Shown: positions 17,572-25,840 of the stretch, one piece after another
Position numbering within the stretch: the stretch's first letter is position 1
How the letters are laid out: the number at the start of each line of letters is the position of its first letter
Assembly: GCA_963760405.1 (NCBI GenBank)
Contig: CAVXCV010000004.1
Coordinates: 930,001-994,000 of the forward strand
Direction: 5' to 3'
Origin: RYN-230 sp963760405
Lineage (GTDB): Bacteria > Actinomycetota > Actinomycetes > Streptosporangiales > Streptosporangiaceae
DNA length: 64,000 nucleotides
Made by a program: the position numbers and the translations under genes
The notes under the pieces: generated by a model
What the model was told of the DNA's origin: nothing
Database searches by the model: none
The model's input: only the letters and a program-made list of their open reading frames with translations

Positions 17572-18300
17572 ATGCCTGCAGCGTGCTCAGCGGCCTGCGA
17601 CTTCCATCCTCGCCTGTATCAGCTGGCCGGGACTCTGAGCGCCCTGGCCGGCCAGGTCCGGGACGCGGCGCGGACGATGTCCGCCGGACCCGGCCCGGGC
17701 TGGCGCGGCGGGCTATGGGAACGGGGCTCCACGCGGTCCCGGGGGACCAAGGAATGGTCCGGTGGTTTCGACGGCTCGTGGGGCGGCTGGTGGCCGGGCC
17801 CGCCGGGTTCTGCCCGCGGCCCGAGAGCCAGCCGCGGCGATGTGCGTGCCGCGATCCTGGCCCTGCTCCGGGAAGGGCCACGCAACGGGTACCAGCTCAT
17901 GTCTGAGATCGAGGAGCGCAGCGGAGGTGCCTGGCGGCCCAGTCCGGGTGCGGTCTACCCGGCTCTGCAGCAGCTCGCGGACGAGGGCCTGATCGTCGGC
18001 GAGGAATCCGGCGGCAGCCGGACGTTCCGCCTGACCGACGCTGGCCGCCAGCATGTCGAGGCGAACCCGGACACGGCCCGCGCGGCCTGGGAGGACATGG
18101 CCCAGGACGAGCCGGGGGAGGTGCCCGGCCTGTTCCTGCAGGCCGCCCGGCTCGGCGGCAGCATCGTGCAGATGGCCCATGCCGGCACCGCGGACCAGAT
18201 CCAGGCCGCCGAGCAGCTGCTGGACCGGACCCGGCGCAGCATGTACCAGATCCTGGCCGGTGACATGCCGGGCGATCAGGACGAGCAGGACGACGAGTAG
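17572..18300 (+). CDS. PadR-family transcriptional regulator
   Basis: A 242-residue protein. After a Gly/Trp/Ser-rich N-terminal stretch of about 85 residues, the PadR winged helix begins at RGDVRAAILALLREGPRNGY and continues with GAVYPALQQLADEGLI and the RTFRLTDAGR wing. The C-terminal dimerisation helices end in an acidic tail (DQDEQDDE). It is upstream of a DUF1707 membrane protein 17 bases away, probably its target. An in-frame start nearer the domain is possible. Confidence 0.85.
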   Translation: MPAACSAACDFHPRLYQLAGTLSALAGQVRDAARTMSAGPGPGWRGGLWERGSTRSRGTKEWSGGFDGSWGGWWPGPPGSARGPRASRGDVRAAILALLREGPRNGYQLMSEIEERSGGAWRPSPGAVYPALQQLADEGLIVGEESGGSRTFRLTDAGRQHVEANPDTARAAWEDMAQDEPGEVPGLFLQAARLGGSIVQMAHAGTADQIQAAEQLLDRTRRSMYQILAGDMPGDQDEQDDE

Positions 18301-18317
18301 ACGACAGGGGACTGGCC

Positions 18318-18786
18318 ATGGATGATCGCATTCGAGCTTCCGACGCCGACCGGGACAGGGTGACCGCCCGGCTGCGCGAGCATTTCGCGGCGGGCCGGCT
18401 GCAACTCCGACGAGCTGGACGAGCGGATATCCGCGGCGTTGCACGCGAAGACGTTCGGCGACCTTCGCCAGGTCATGACCGACCTGCCCGAGCCCGGCCT
18501 GACGCCATGGGCGGCGCAGCGCCCGGTCCAGGCGGCGCCGCACTGGGTCGCCCAGCACCGTCGTGGCCCGCGAGTGCTGCCGCTGATCCTGCTCGGGCTG
18601 ATCGCGATGCTGCTGATCCCGGGCAGCGGCTGGTTCCTGTTCGCCTTCCTCCAGCTGGTCCTGATGTTCTGGCTGGTGGTCGGCTTGGCCGGGCTCATCG
18701 TGGCCAGCCGGTTCCGGCGGCGGGGGCACCGCCACTGGGGGCCGGGCGCCTCCCAGCACTGGCCCGGGCCAGGCCCCTGGCGCTGA
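18318..18786 (+). pseudogene. DUF1707 SHOCT-like membrane protein, frameshifted
   Basis: ATG 18318 begins a canonical DUF1707 domain (RIRASDADRDRVTARLREHF, AAGRL) but the rest (SDELDERISAALHAKTFGDL, then two membrane helices and a His/Trp-rich tail) is in the next frame. One extra base near 18400-18404 causes this. DUF1707 proteins are small membrane proteins of unknown function, often next to PadR regulators as here. Confidence 0.78.
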
Positions 18787-18887
18787 GCGGCCACGCCTGA
18801 GGCTAGCCGCGCCCCAGCCCGCGACCTATGAAGGCCGCCCGCCGCCCGGGGCAGACGCGGCCGCCATGCCTTCCTTACAGTGAGACC

Positions 18888-19442
18888 GTGGATGCCGCGC
18901 ACCGCCTGCTCAGCGACCAGATCGACGATGCCACGCAGCGCCTGCTGGGCACGGCCCGGGTCATCACCGAGCCGGACCTGCGCGGCCCGTCGCTGCTGCC
19001 GGGCTGGACCCGGGCGCACATCCTGGCGCACCTGGCCCGCGGTGCGGACGCCATGCGTAACCTGCTGGTCGGAGCGCGGACCGGGCAGGACCGCCCGGCC
19101 TACGCCAGCGGCCAGACGATGGCCGCTGACCTCGAGTACGGCGCAGGCCTGAGCCCGAAGGAGCTCGCGGCGGACGTGGCCAGCTCAGCCATGGCCTTCC
19201 GGACCATCAGCCGGCAGCTGCCCGACCTGGCCTGGTACGTCCCGGTGCGGATGCCGGACTCAGCCGCCTTTCCTGCCGCCGGGCTGCTGACCCGGCGGCT
19301 GGTCGAGGTCGAGCTGCACCATTGCGATCTCGATGCCGGGTACGGCCCGGCGAACTGGCCGCCCTCCTTCGTCCGGATGGAACTCGCCGAGCCCATGCAG
19401 TCACTGCGCCGCGACCGGCTTACCCGGGCCGGGCAGCCCTGA
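18888..19442 (+). CDS. mycothiol-dependent maleylpyruvate isomerase-family protein
   Basis: About 184 residues with the MDMPI N-terminal DinB-like four-helix bundle: LLPGWTRAHILAHLARGADAM holds the first metal His residues and VEVELHHCDLDAGYG the last. The family uses mycothiol and a divalent metal for isomerase or transferase reactions. It covers the full-length catalytic domain without the SCP2-like C-terminus. I chose GTG 18888 (VDAAHRLL), where the domain starts; the frame is open 60 bases further upstream. Confidence 0.78.
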   Translation: MDAAHRLLSDQIDDATQRLLGTARVITEPDLRGPSLLPGWTRAHILAHLARGADAMRNLLVGARTGQDRPAYASGQTMAADLEYGAGLSPKELAADVASSAMAFRTISRQLPDLAWYVPVRMPDSAAFPAAGLLTRRLVEVELHHCDLDAGYGPANWPPSFVRMELAEPMQSLRRDRLTRAGQP

Positions 19443-19587
19443 CCGGCGGCCGCTGGTCACCTCCTGGACAGGGCCGGGCTGGCGAGCCGCGCCAGCTGCA
19501 GCGCCTGGGCGCTGAACCAGGCCCTGGCCGCCGGGTCATCTGTACCCACAACGGGTCGAACAGCGCTGACGCCGGTCGTCCGCCTGC

Positions 19588-20388
19588 TCAGCCGGACGAC
19601 GTGCCACCCGGGAACTGGCGGGCCGGAACCTGGCTGGCCGGGGACGGCCCGGCGGACTGGCTGGCCGGGGACGGCCCGGCGGACTGGCCGGCCCGGTCCA
19701 GCCGCTGCTGGCCCCCGGCGGCCCCGGCCGCCTGCTCGGCCCGGCGCCGCCGGACATACCGCCAGGCCAGTATCACCAGGGCGACAATGATCAGCGCGGA
19801 AAAGATGTACGTGGGCAGCTTGAAGCCGTTGACGATCGACTGCCAGTTGGCGCCGACGGCATACCCGGCGTAGGCCAGCGCGGCCGTCCACGGGATACAG
19901 CCGAGGGTGGTGTAGATCCCGAAGCGCAGCGGGGCCATGCCCGCGAGCCCGGCGGGCAGCGAGATGAATGTCCGCACGGCCGGCAGGACCCGGCCGATCA
20001 GCACGGCCCGGCTGCCATGCCGGGCGAACCAGGCGTTGGCCCGGTCGAGTTCCCGATCGCTCAGCCAGGCCCGGCGGCCCCACCGCCGGACCGCGGTCTG
20101 GCCGCCGTACCGGCCCACGGCCCAGGCCAGGTAACTGCCGACCACGTTGCCCGCGACCCCGGCGGCGATCACCGCGATCAGGTTGAGTTTGGTCCCGGGA
20201 ACGGCGCCCGCGGCCAGCGCGCCGCCGAACGTCATGATCAGCTCAGACGGAATCGGTATGCACGCCGACTCCGCCACCATGAGCACGAACACGGCGAGAT
20301 ACCCGTAGCTGCTGATGAAATGCTGCACGAAAGTCGGAACTACCCGGGCCCGTGCTGATACTCCTGTCCAGCCGCCTTCAGAGCACAT
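19588..20388 (-). CDS. DedA-family membrane protein
   Basis: About 266 residues. Five to six hydrophobic segments carry the DedA/VTT motifs ESACIPIPSELIM, GNVVGSYLAWAVGRYGG, RHGSRAVLIGRVLPAVRTFISLPAGLAGM split by helices, and GCIPWTA. DedA proteins act as lipid scramblases or flippases, possibly for undecaprenyl phosphate, and support membrane potential. The tail after RRRRAEQAAG is low complexity with a duplicated 27-base unit (SAGPSPASQ twice). Start codon choice is uncertain. Confidence 0.85.
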   Translation of the reverse strand: MCSEGGWTGVSARARVVPTFVQHFISSYGYLAVFVLMVAESACIPIPSELIMTFGGALAAGAVPGTKLNLIAVIAAGVAGNVVGSYLAWAVGRYGGQTAVRRWGRRAWLSDRELDRANAWFARHGSRAVLIGRVLPAVRTFISLPAGLAGMAPLRFGIYTTLGCIPWTAALAYAGYAVGANWQSIVNGFKLPTYIFSALIIVALVILAWRYVRRRRAEQAAGAAGGQQRLDRAGQSAGPSPASQSAGPSPASQVPARQFPGGTSSG

Positions 20389-20406
20389 TCATAGCTGGGG
20401 CCGCGG

Positions 20407-21012
20407 TCAGGCCGGCCGCCCGGGTGCGGCGGCACCTGCTGTTACCTGTGGGCGGGGAGTGCGGGGGCGCATGATGAGGGCGGCCACGTGGTAGGTGCAG
20501 GGGGTGCTGGTGTCGTTGGCGTAGCCGTGGCTGATATCGGCGGCGAAGTAGAGGGAATCGCCAGCGCCCAGCGTGAACTCTGTCGCGCCAACGGTCAGCC
20601 GCAGCGTCCCGGACTCGACCACGACGTATTCGTGCGAGCCGCTGGCGTAGGCCGGAAACTGGCCGGCGTCACAGCCGGGCGGGAGGGTGGACCGGACCCA
20701 CTCGAAGTTCACCCCGGGCACGACCGGGCTGAGGATCACGCGGCGCCATCCGCCGGGCTCCTCGACGCTGTCCTGGTCGGCCGCACGGCGGAGAATGGCC
20801 CGGCTGCTTCCGGTAGTGACCAGCTCAGCCAGGGGGACACCCAGCCCGTCGGCGATCCGGGCCAGCACGACGATGGTCGCCGCCTTCTGCCCGCGCTCCA
20901 CGGAGGAGAGCATGCTGACGCTGACCGCCGCCGCTGCGGCCAGCTCGTGCAGGGTCAGGCCGCGGTCCTTGCGCAGCGACTGCACCCGCCTGCCCAGCTC
21001 CGCCAGGTCCAT
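20407..21012 (-). CDS. XRE-cupin transcriptional regulator
   Basis: About 201 residues. An N-terminal Cro/CI helix-turn-helix (GLTLHELAAAAAVSVSMLSS, VERGQKAATI) is followed by a C-terminal cupin (SHEYVVVESGTLRLTV, LGAGDSLYFAADISHGYAN). Such regulators respond to small effectors and often control a neighbouring detoxification gene. ATG 21012 lies 10 bases from an AT-rich inverted repeat shared with the divergent acetyltransferase. Confidence 0.85.
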   Translation of the reverse strand: MDLAELGRRVQSLRKDRGLTLHELAAAAAVSVSMLSSVERGQKAATIVVLARIADGLGVPLAELVTTGSSRAILRRAADQDSVEEPGGWRRVILSPVVPGVNFEWVRSTLPPGCDAGQFPAYASGSHEYVVVESGTLRLTVGATEFTLGAGDSLYFAADISHGYANDTSTPCTYHVAALIMRPRTPRPQVTAGAAAPGRPA

Positions 21013-21021
21013 GATTCCTCT

Positions 21022-21039
21022 ATAATAATAAATTATTAT
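21022..21039. promoter_or_regulatory. AT-rich inverted repeat between XRE-cupin and acetyltransferase genes
   Basis: Arms 21022-21029 and 21032-21039 form an 8-base perfect inverted repeat with a 2-base spacer. TATAAT at 21021-21026 overlaps it and could be the -10 of the acetyltransferase gene, so bound regulator would block transcription. Confidence 0.65.
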
Positions 21040-21064
21040 GCTATAGAGAAAACCGGGAGTATCC

Positions 21065-21577
21065 ATGCCAAGCGGGCAGGCGCAGGTGCGGCCAGCGACC
21101 CGTGCCGACCTCGGCGTGATCGCCGGGATCTTCGCGCACTACGTCGCGGACAGCGTCGTCACCTTCGAGGAGGAGCCGCCGCCCGCGACGCACTGGCGCC
21201 AGCTGTTCGACCGGCTGGCAGAGGCCCGGCTGCCGTTCCTGGTCGCCGAGGCCGGCGGTGCGGTCGCCGGGTACGCCTACGCCAGCCCGTGGCGGCCCAA
21301 GCCCGCCTACCGCCATACCGTGGAGGACTCGGTCTACCTGGCGCCAGCGTGCCGGGGCCGGGGCCTGGGCAGGCTCTTGCTGGACGCGCTGCTCGCGGCG
21401 TGTACGGCGGCCGGGGTCCGCCAGGTCATCGCGGTCATCGCCGACAGCGGGGACCCCGCATCGGCCGCGCTGCACCGGGCCTGCGGGTTCACCGACGCCG
21501 GGCGGCTGACCGGGGTCGGGCACAAGCACGGCCGCTGGCTTGACACGCTGCTCCTGCAGCGGCCGATCGCGGGCTGA
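21065..21577 (+). CDS. GNAT acetyltransferase, phosphinothricin acetyltransferase (Pat/Bar)-like
   Basis: A 170-residue GNAT. VRPATRADLGVIAGIFAHYV, TFEEEPP, the acetyl-CoA loop CRGRGLGRLLLDAL and GFTDAGRLTGVGHKHGRWLD are the layout of Pat/Bar and related L-methionine sulfoximine acetyltransferases. It would acetylate a small amino-acid-like toxin or a metabolite. It is divergent from and probably controlled by the XRE-cupin regulator. Confidence 0.85.
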   Translation: MPSGQAQVRPATRADLGVIAGIFAHYVADSVVTFEEEPPPATHWRQLFDRLAEARLPFLVAEAGGAVAGYAYASPWRPKPAYRHTVEDSVYLAPACRGRGLGRLLLDALLAACTAAGVRQVIAVIADSGDPASAALHRACGFTDAGRLTGVGHKHGRWLDTLLLQRPIAG

Positions 21578-21761
21578 GCATGCGGCGGACCCCTGGTGCC
21601 CGGGCGTCCGGTCTGGCGCCTTACCGCGCCGGGCGGGCGGGGTCAGGCCGCGGCGGCCTCCGGGCCTTTCTCAGCCCAGGTTGGCGCGGACGCCGGCCTC
21701 GACCCGGTCGCCGAGTTCTTGTCCACGTTGCGCCGGGCCGCTGCGCCCGGAACGGCGACGG

Positions 21762-22967
21762 TCATGCCGCCTCGAACACGGCTGCCACCCCCTGGCCGCC
21801 GCCCACGCACATGGTTTCCAGCGCGTACCGGCCGCCGCGGCGGCGCAGCTCGTGCAGGGCCGTGGTCATGATCCTGGCACCGGTCGCCCCGATCGGGTGG
21901 CCCAGCGAGATCCCGGACCCGTGCACGTTGAGCCGGCCGTCCACATCCTCCAGGGTGACCCCCCAGCCCTGCAGTACGGCCAGTACCTGGACCGCGAACG
22001 CCTCGTTCAGCTCGATCAGGTCGAGGTCATCGAAGCCGAGCCCGAGCCGGCCGAACAACCTGGCCACGGCGGGCACCGGCCCGATGCCCATGGTCGCGGG
22101 CGCGCAGCCGACCGCGGTCCAGCCGGTCAGGTACGCGATCGGCTCGAGACCCAGCTCGCTGAGCTTGTCGTCGGCCACGACCAGGCAGGCCGCGGCAGCG
22201 TCGTTCTGCTGCGCGGCGTTGCCCGCGGTGACCGTGCCGCCGCTCATGATCGGGCGGAGCTTGCCCAGGCTCTCCAGGGTCGAATCAGCCCGGATCCCCT
22301 CATCATGATCGAACAGCACCGCGTCGCCGCGCCGCTGCGGGACCTCGACCGGCACCACCTCGTCGGTGAAGATGCCGTCCTTCCAGGCCTGGGCGGCCCG
22401 GTGGTGGCTGCGCACCGCGTACTCGTCCGCTGCCTCGCGGCTGATCTTGAACTTGGTGGCCAGGTTTTCCGCGGTCTCGATCATCCCGCTGATCGGGCCG
22501 AACCGCCATTCTGGCTGGGAGCGTTCCCGGCCCCGGTCGAGCCGGTCGTACAGCACCGCGTTGCCGGACCGGCTGCCCCAGCGGTTGCTCGTCGTGTAGT
22601 ACTCGATGTTGCTCATGCTCTCGACGCCGCCCGCCAGCACGACATCGGCGGCACCGGTCTGCACCATCATCGCGGCGGTGGCCACTGCCTGCAGCCCGCC
22701 GCCGCAGCGCCGGTCGATCTGCAGGCCGGGTACGGCGATCGGCAGGTCAGCGTGCAGCGCGGCCCACCGTCCGATGCAGGGTGCCTCGGAGTTGGCGTAG
22801 GACTGCGCCAGCACCACGTCGTCGATCCGCCCGGGATCGACGCCGGATCGCGCCACCACCGCCCGGATCGCCGCCGCGGCCAGGTCCTCGGCGGGCACCG
22901 GGCGCAGCGTCCCGCCGAACCGGCCCACCGCGGTGCGCAGGGGTGTGACGATTGCCGCGCGGTTCAT
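21762..22967 (-). CDS. thiolase (acetyl-CoA C-acyltransferase)
   Basis: About 401 residues, full length for FadA/AtoB-type thiolases. The nucleophilic Cys88 lies in DRRCGGGLQA, where most family members have CxSG. The other catalytic motifs are NEAFAVQ, GHPIGATGARI and CVGGGQG. It would cleave or form 3-ketoacyl-CoA in fatty-acid metabolism. I chose ATG 22967 because GGAG is 7 bases upstream and the sequence MNRAAIVTPLRTAVG fits family starts; the ATG at 22973 is too close to it. Confidence 0.9.
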   Translation of the reverse strand: MNRAAIVTPLRTAVGRFGGTLRPVPAEDLAAAAIRAVVARSGVDPGRIDDVVLAQSYANSEAPCIGRWAALHADLPIAVPGLQIDRRCGGGLQAVATAAMMVQTGAADVVLAGGVESMSNIEYYTTSNRWGSRSGNAVLYDRLDRGRERSQPEWRFGPISGMIETAENLATKFKISREAADEYAVRSHHRAAQAWKDGIFTDEVVPVEVPQRRGDAVLFDHDEGIRADSTLESLGKLRPIMSGGTVTAGNAAQQNDAAAACLVVADDKLSELGLEPIAYLTGWTAVGCAPATMGIGPVPAVARLFGRLGLGFDDLDLIELNEAFAVQVLAVLQGWGVTLEDVDGRLNVHGSGISLGHPIGATGARIMTTALHELRRRGGRYALETMCVGGGQGVAAVFEAA

Positions 22968-23394
22968 CGGCATGCTCCGTTCATCAGATGGTGCTCCCGT
23001 TCAGCGGTCATCGCGCCAGCGGCTGGCCGCGGGGGTCGGTTGACCAGCACCACTTTCTTGTACGCCAGCCGCAGCCCATCGTCCACCCGGCGGAGCCTGG
23101 CCCGGCCCACCGCCCCCGGCCCCCTCCGGCCGTCCCGCCTCCGGAGAATCTTGGCACCATCTGCACCATCAGTCACGCTAGTGAATACCTAGTTTCACTT
23201 TGTATGAGTTCCAGTCATTACCACGGGTGGTTTGTCCGGGTATGTCCGTAGGAAACGCGTGAAAAGAAGCGCTGCGCGCCCCAATAGCAGCACAAGCACA
23301 ACCCGGGCGGGCGCTGGGCTCCACCCTGGGTTAGACGGCGGGTTCTAGCCGCGGGCTGACGCGCGGCGGGGGTCCCACCGGTGACCATGGGGAC
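22968..23394. other. 427-base intergenic region
   Basis: No convincing gene. The part at 23170-23260 is relatively AT-rich and contains an imperfect palindrome at 23181-23198 (GTGAA and TTCAC arms), a possible operator and promoter zone for the thiolase on the minus strand. Confidence 0.4.
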
Positions 23395-23967
23395 ATGACC
23401 CAAGCAGATATTGCCCCCAGGCGGAACCCCGGCCAGGCCAGCGGGGCTGGCGGCTGGCCGGCGATGCGGGCCGCGGACGCCGACCGGCAGGAGGTCGTGG
23501 ACCGGCTGCGCACCGCGCTCGAGGACGGGCGCCTGACCATGGACGAGTACCTCGACCGCATGGCACGCGCTTACCAGGCGGTGACCTACGGCGATCTCGC
23601 CCCGCTGCACGCCGACCTGCCCGTGGCGGGCCCGGCGGATGGGCCGGCGACCGCACCGGCTGCGGCTCCATCCGGCCCGGTGGCCCGCGTCCCGGCGGGA
23701 GCCGCTGGCCCGGCGCCCGTGGCGGACCAGGCGTGCCGCGGGGTGCTGGCCGGCCTGCCAGCGGCGCTGCGCGTGCTGTGGACGCTCTGGCTGACCGCCG
23801 TGTCCGTCAACGTGGTGGTCTGGGCCCTGGTCAGCGGCGGCGGCGGCCATCTGGCCTACCCCTGGCCGCTCTGGGTCGCAGGCCCGTGGGGCGCCGTGCT
23901 GCTCGCGCAGTCGGTGGCGGTCACGCACCTGCGCCGCGGCCTGCCGGGCACCGTGCGCGGCCACTGA
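23395..23967 (+). CDS. DUF1707 membrane protein
   Basis: A 190-residue protein. The DUF1707 domain (MRAADADRQEVVDRLRTALE, MDEYLDRMARAYQAVTYGDL) is followed by a Pro/Ala linker and two membrane helices (LWTLWLTAVSVNVVVWALV and LWVAGPWGAVLLAQSVAV). Its function is unknown. It is an intact relative of the frameshifted gene at 18318. Confidence 0.8.
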   Translation: MTQADIAPRRNPGQASGAGGWPAMRAADADRQEVVDRLRTALEDGRLTMDEYLDRMARAYQAVTYGDLAPLHADLPVAGPADGPATAPAAAPSGPVARVPAGAAGPAPVADQACRGVLAGLPAALRVLWTLWLTAVSVNVVVWALVSGGGGHLAYPWPLWVAGPWGAVLLAQSVAVTHLRRGLPGTVRGH

Positions 23968-24006
23968 CCCTGGGCAGGCCAGCCCCTGGCCCGGCTCAGC
24001 CAGCGG

Positions 24007-25677
24007 TCACGGTCCGGTCGGGGTCGAGCTGGCCGACGCGGTGGGCGTGCTGCTGACGGTCGGCGTGGGACTCGGGGTGAGCGTGGGCGTGGGGGACGTG
24101 GACGGCGATGTGCTCGGGGACGCTGTCCCGGTCACCTGGTTACTTACCACGGTCAGCGTGATCTGGGTGCCGGTCGTGACCGCCTGCCCGCCGGGCGGGT
24201 TCTCATTGGTCACGATGCCGCTCTGGACGTTCGGGTTGGCCACATAGACGACGGCTACGTTGTGGAATCCCGCGGTCGCCAGGCGCTGCTGGGCGTAGCT
24301 GACATAGTCGTCCAGCACATTGGGTAGCGGGGTCCGGGCGGCCGAGGCGGAGGCGGAGGCCGAGGCCTTGGCGGTGCTCTTGGCCGTGGGCGTGGCCTGG
24401 TGTGAACTGGAGATCACCTTCGGCGTGTGGTGACCGCCGTTACCCAGCGTCGCGTAGGCCACCCCGCCCAGCAAGGCCAGGGCGGCCAGGACGCCCAGCG
24501 TCCAGAGCAGCGCGACCCGCCTGCGCAGTGGTGGGCGGCCGCCCGGGTCCTCCGGCCGGCCCGGCGGGCCGGGCCCGCCGGGATCCGTCCCCACCGTGAT
24601 GGCCCCGCCCACCATGGTCGGCGCCCCGCCCGTGCTGGCCCGCGTGCCAGTCATGGCGGCGCCGGCCACGGCGGTGCCAGCCGCGGCGCCGGCCGCGGCG
24701 GCGCCGGCTGCGGCGGCGCCGGCCGCGGCGGCGTGGGTGGGCGTACGGCGGCCGGATTCCACCCCTTCGGCCGCCGCCCAGGTGGGCGTGCGGCTGGCGG
24801 TCCCGGCCGTAGCCGGCGGGGCATAGCTGCCGATCACCTCGGTGAGCGGCCCGGGCAGCCAGTCCTCGGCAGGCTCTGCCGAGCCCAGTTCCGCGAGCAG
24901 GTCAGCAGTGGTGGGCCGCTGTTGCGGGTCCTTGGCCACGCAGTGCTCGATGAGCGACCGGATCTCGACCGGCAGGCGGGAGGTATCCGCTGGCTGGTGC
25001 ACCACCCGGTACATCAGGGTGGGCGGGGAGCCGCTGCCGAACAGGCCCTCCCCGGTGGCGGCGAAGGCGAGCACCGTACCGAGGCTGAACACGTCGCTGG
25101 CCGGCCCGACCTGGCGGCCCTCGGCCTGCTCCGGGGACATGAACCCGGGTGAGCCCATGACGGTGCCGGCCTGGGTCAGCACGCTCGCCTCGGCGGCCCG
25201 GGAGATCCCGAAATCGATCACCCGCGGGCCGTCGTCCGCCAGCAGCACGTTCGTGGGCTTGAGGTCCCGGTGCACCACGCCCGCGGCGTGGATCGCCTGC
25301 AACCCCTCGGCCAGCCCGGCGGCCAGCGTCAGCACCGAGTAGGCGGGCAGCGGCCCGTGCGTGTCCACGGCATCGGACAGGGACGGCCCGGCCACGTACC
25401 CGGTGGCCAGCCACGGCACCTCGCCGCTCACGTCGGCGTCCACCACCACCGCGGTGAACAGCCCGCTGACCCGCCGGGCCGCCGCCACCTCCTGGGCGAA
25501 CCGGGCCCGGAACCCTGGCTCATCCGCCAGTTCCGCGCGGATGACCTTGACCGCGACCAGCCGGCCCCCGGCCGACCGGGCCAGGAACACCTGGCCCATC
25601 CCGCCCGCACCCAGCCGCCCCACCAGCCGGTACGGCCCTACCTGCTGCGGATCCCCGGCCTGCAGCTTCCCCGCCAT
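24007..25677 (-). CDS. membrane Ser/Thr kinase with a single PASTA-like domain
   Basis: About 556 residues. The kinase domain opens YRLVGRLGAGGMGQVFLA with Lys44 in VAVKVI and has HRDLKPTNVLL, DFGIS and a MSPEQ loop. An Ala/Gly-rich linker (four AAAAGA-type repeats) precedes one membrane helix (LWTLGVLAALALLGGVAYATL). Outside, a PASTA-like module (VSYAQQRLATAGF, SGIVTNENPPGGQAV) is followed by a Ser/Thr/Pro tail. ATG 25677 was chosen as the family-like start. Confidence 0.87.
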   Translation of the reverse strand: MAGKLQAGDPQQVGPYRLVGRLGAGGMGQVFLARSAGGRLVAVKVIRAELADEPGFRARFAQEVAAARRVSGLFTAVVVDADVSGEVPWLATGYVAGPSLSDAVDTHGPLPAYSVLTLAAGLAEGLQAIHAAGVVHRDLKPTNVLLADDGPRVIDFGISRAAEASVLTQAGTVMGSPGFMSPEQAEGRQVGPASDVFSLGTVLAFAATGEGLFGSGSPPTLMYRVVHQPADTSRLPVEIRSLIEHCVAKDPQQRPTTADLLAELGSAEPAEDWLPGPLTEVIGSYAPPATAGTASRTPTWAAAEGVESGRRTPTHAAAAGAAAAGAAAAGAAAGTAVAGAAMTGTRASTGGAPTMVGGAITVGTDPGGPGPPGRPEDPGGRPPLRRRVALLWTLGVLAALALLGGVAYATLGNGGHHTPKVISSSHQATPTAKSTAKASASASASAARTPLPNVLDDYVSYAQQRLATAGFHNVAVVYVANPNVQSGIVTNENPPGGQAVTTGTQITLTVVSNQVTGTASPSTSPSTSPTPTLTPSPTPTVSSTPTASASSTPTGP

Positions 25678-25840
25678 TCCTGACCCTTCCCGCCGATGCC
25701 TGTAGCAATAGTTCCGCGCCGGGAACGGCCACGGCAACAGCGATCTCGCCGAGAGACTACCGGGAAGGCCGCGCCAAATGAGGCGGTGACGAGAACGAAG
25801 TCTGGCGCGCGGTATCTCCGCGGGCGGCGCGCAGCCGGTT

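Noticed and set aside
21643..21765. Possible 40-codon gene coupled to the thiolase stop (ATGA overlap)
   Set aside because: Too short, with no family match; a neighbouring frame ends in ELGDRVEAGVRANLG, so a decayed remnant is possible but cannot be supported.
21540..23192. A 550-codon plus-strand open frame opposite the thiolase
   Set aside because: Shadow of the thiolase gene; no recognisable domain.
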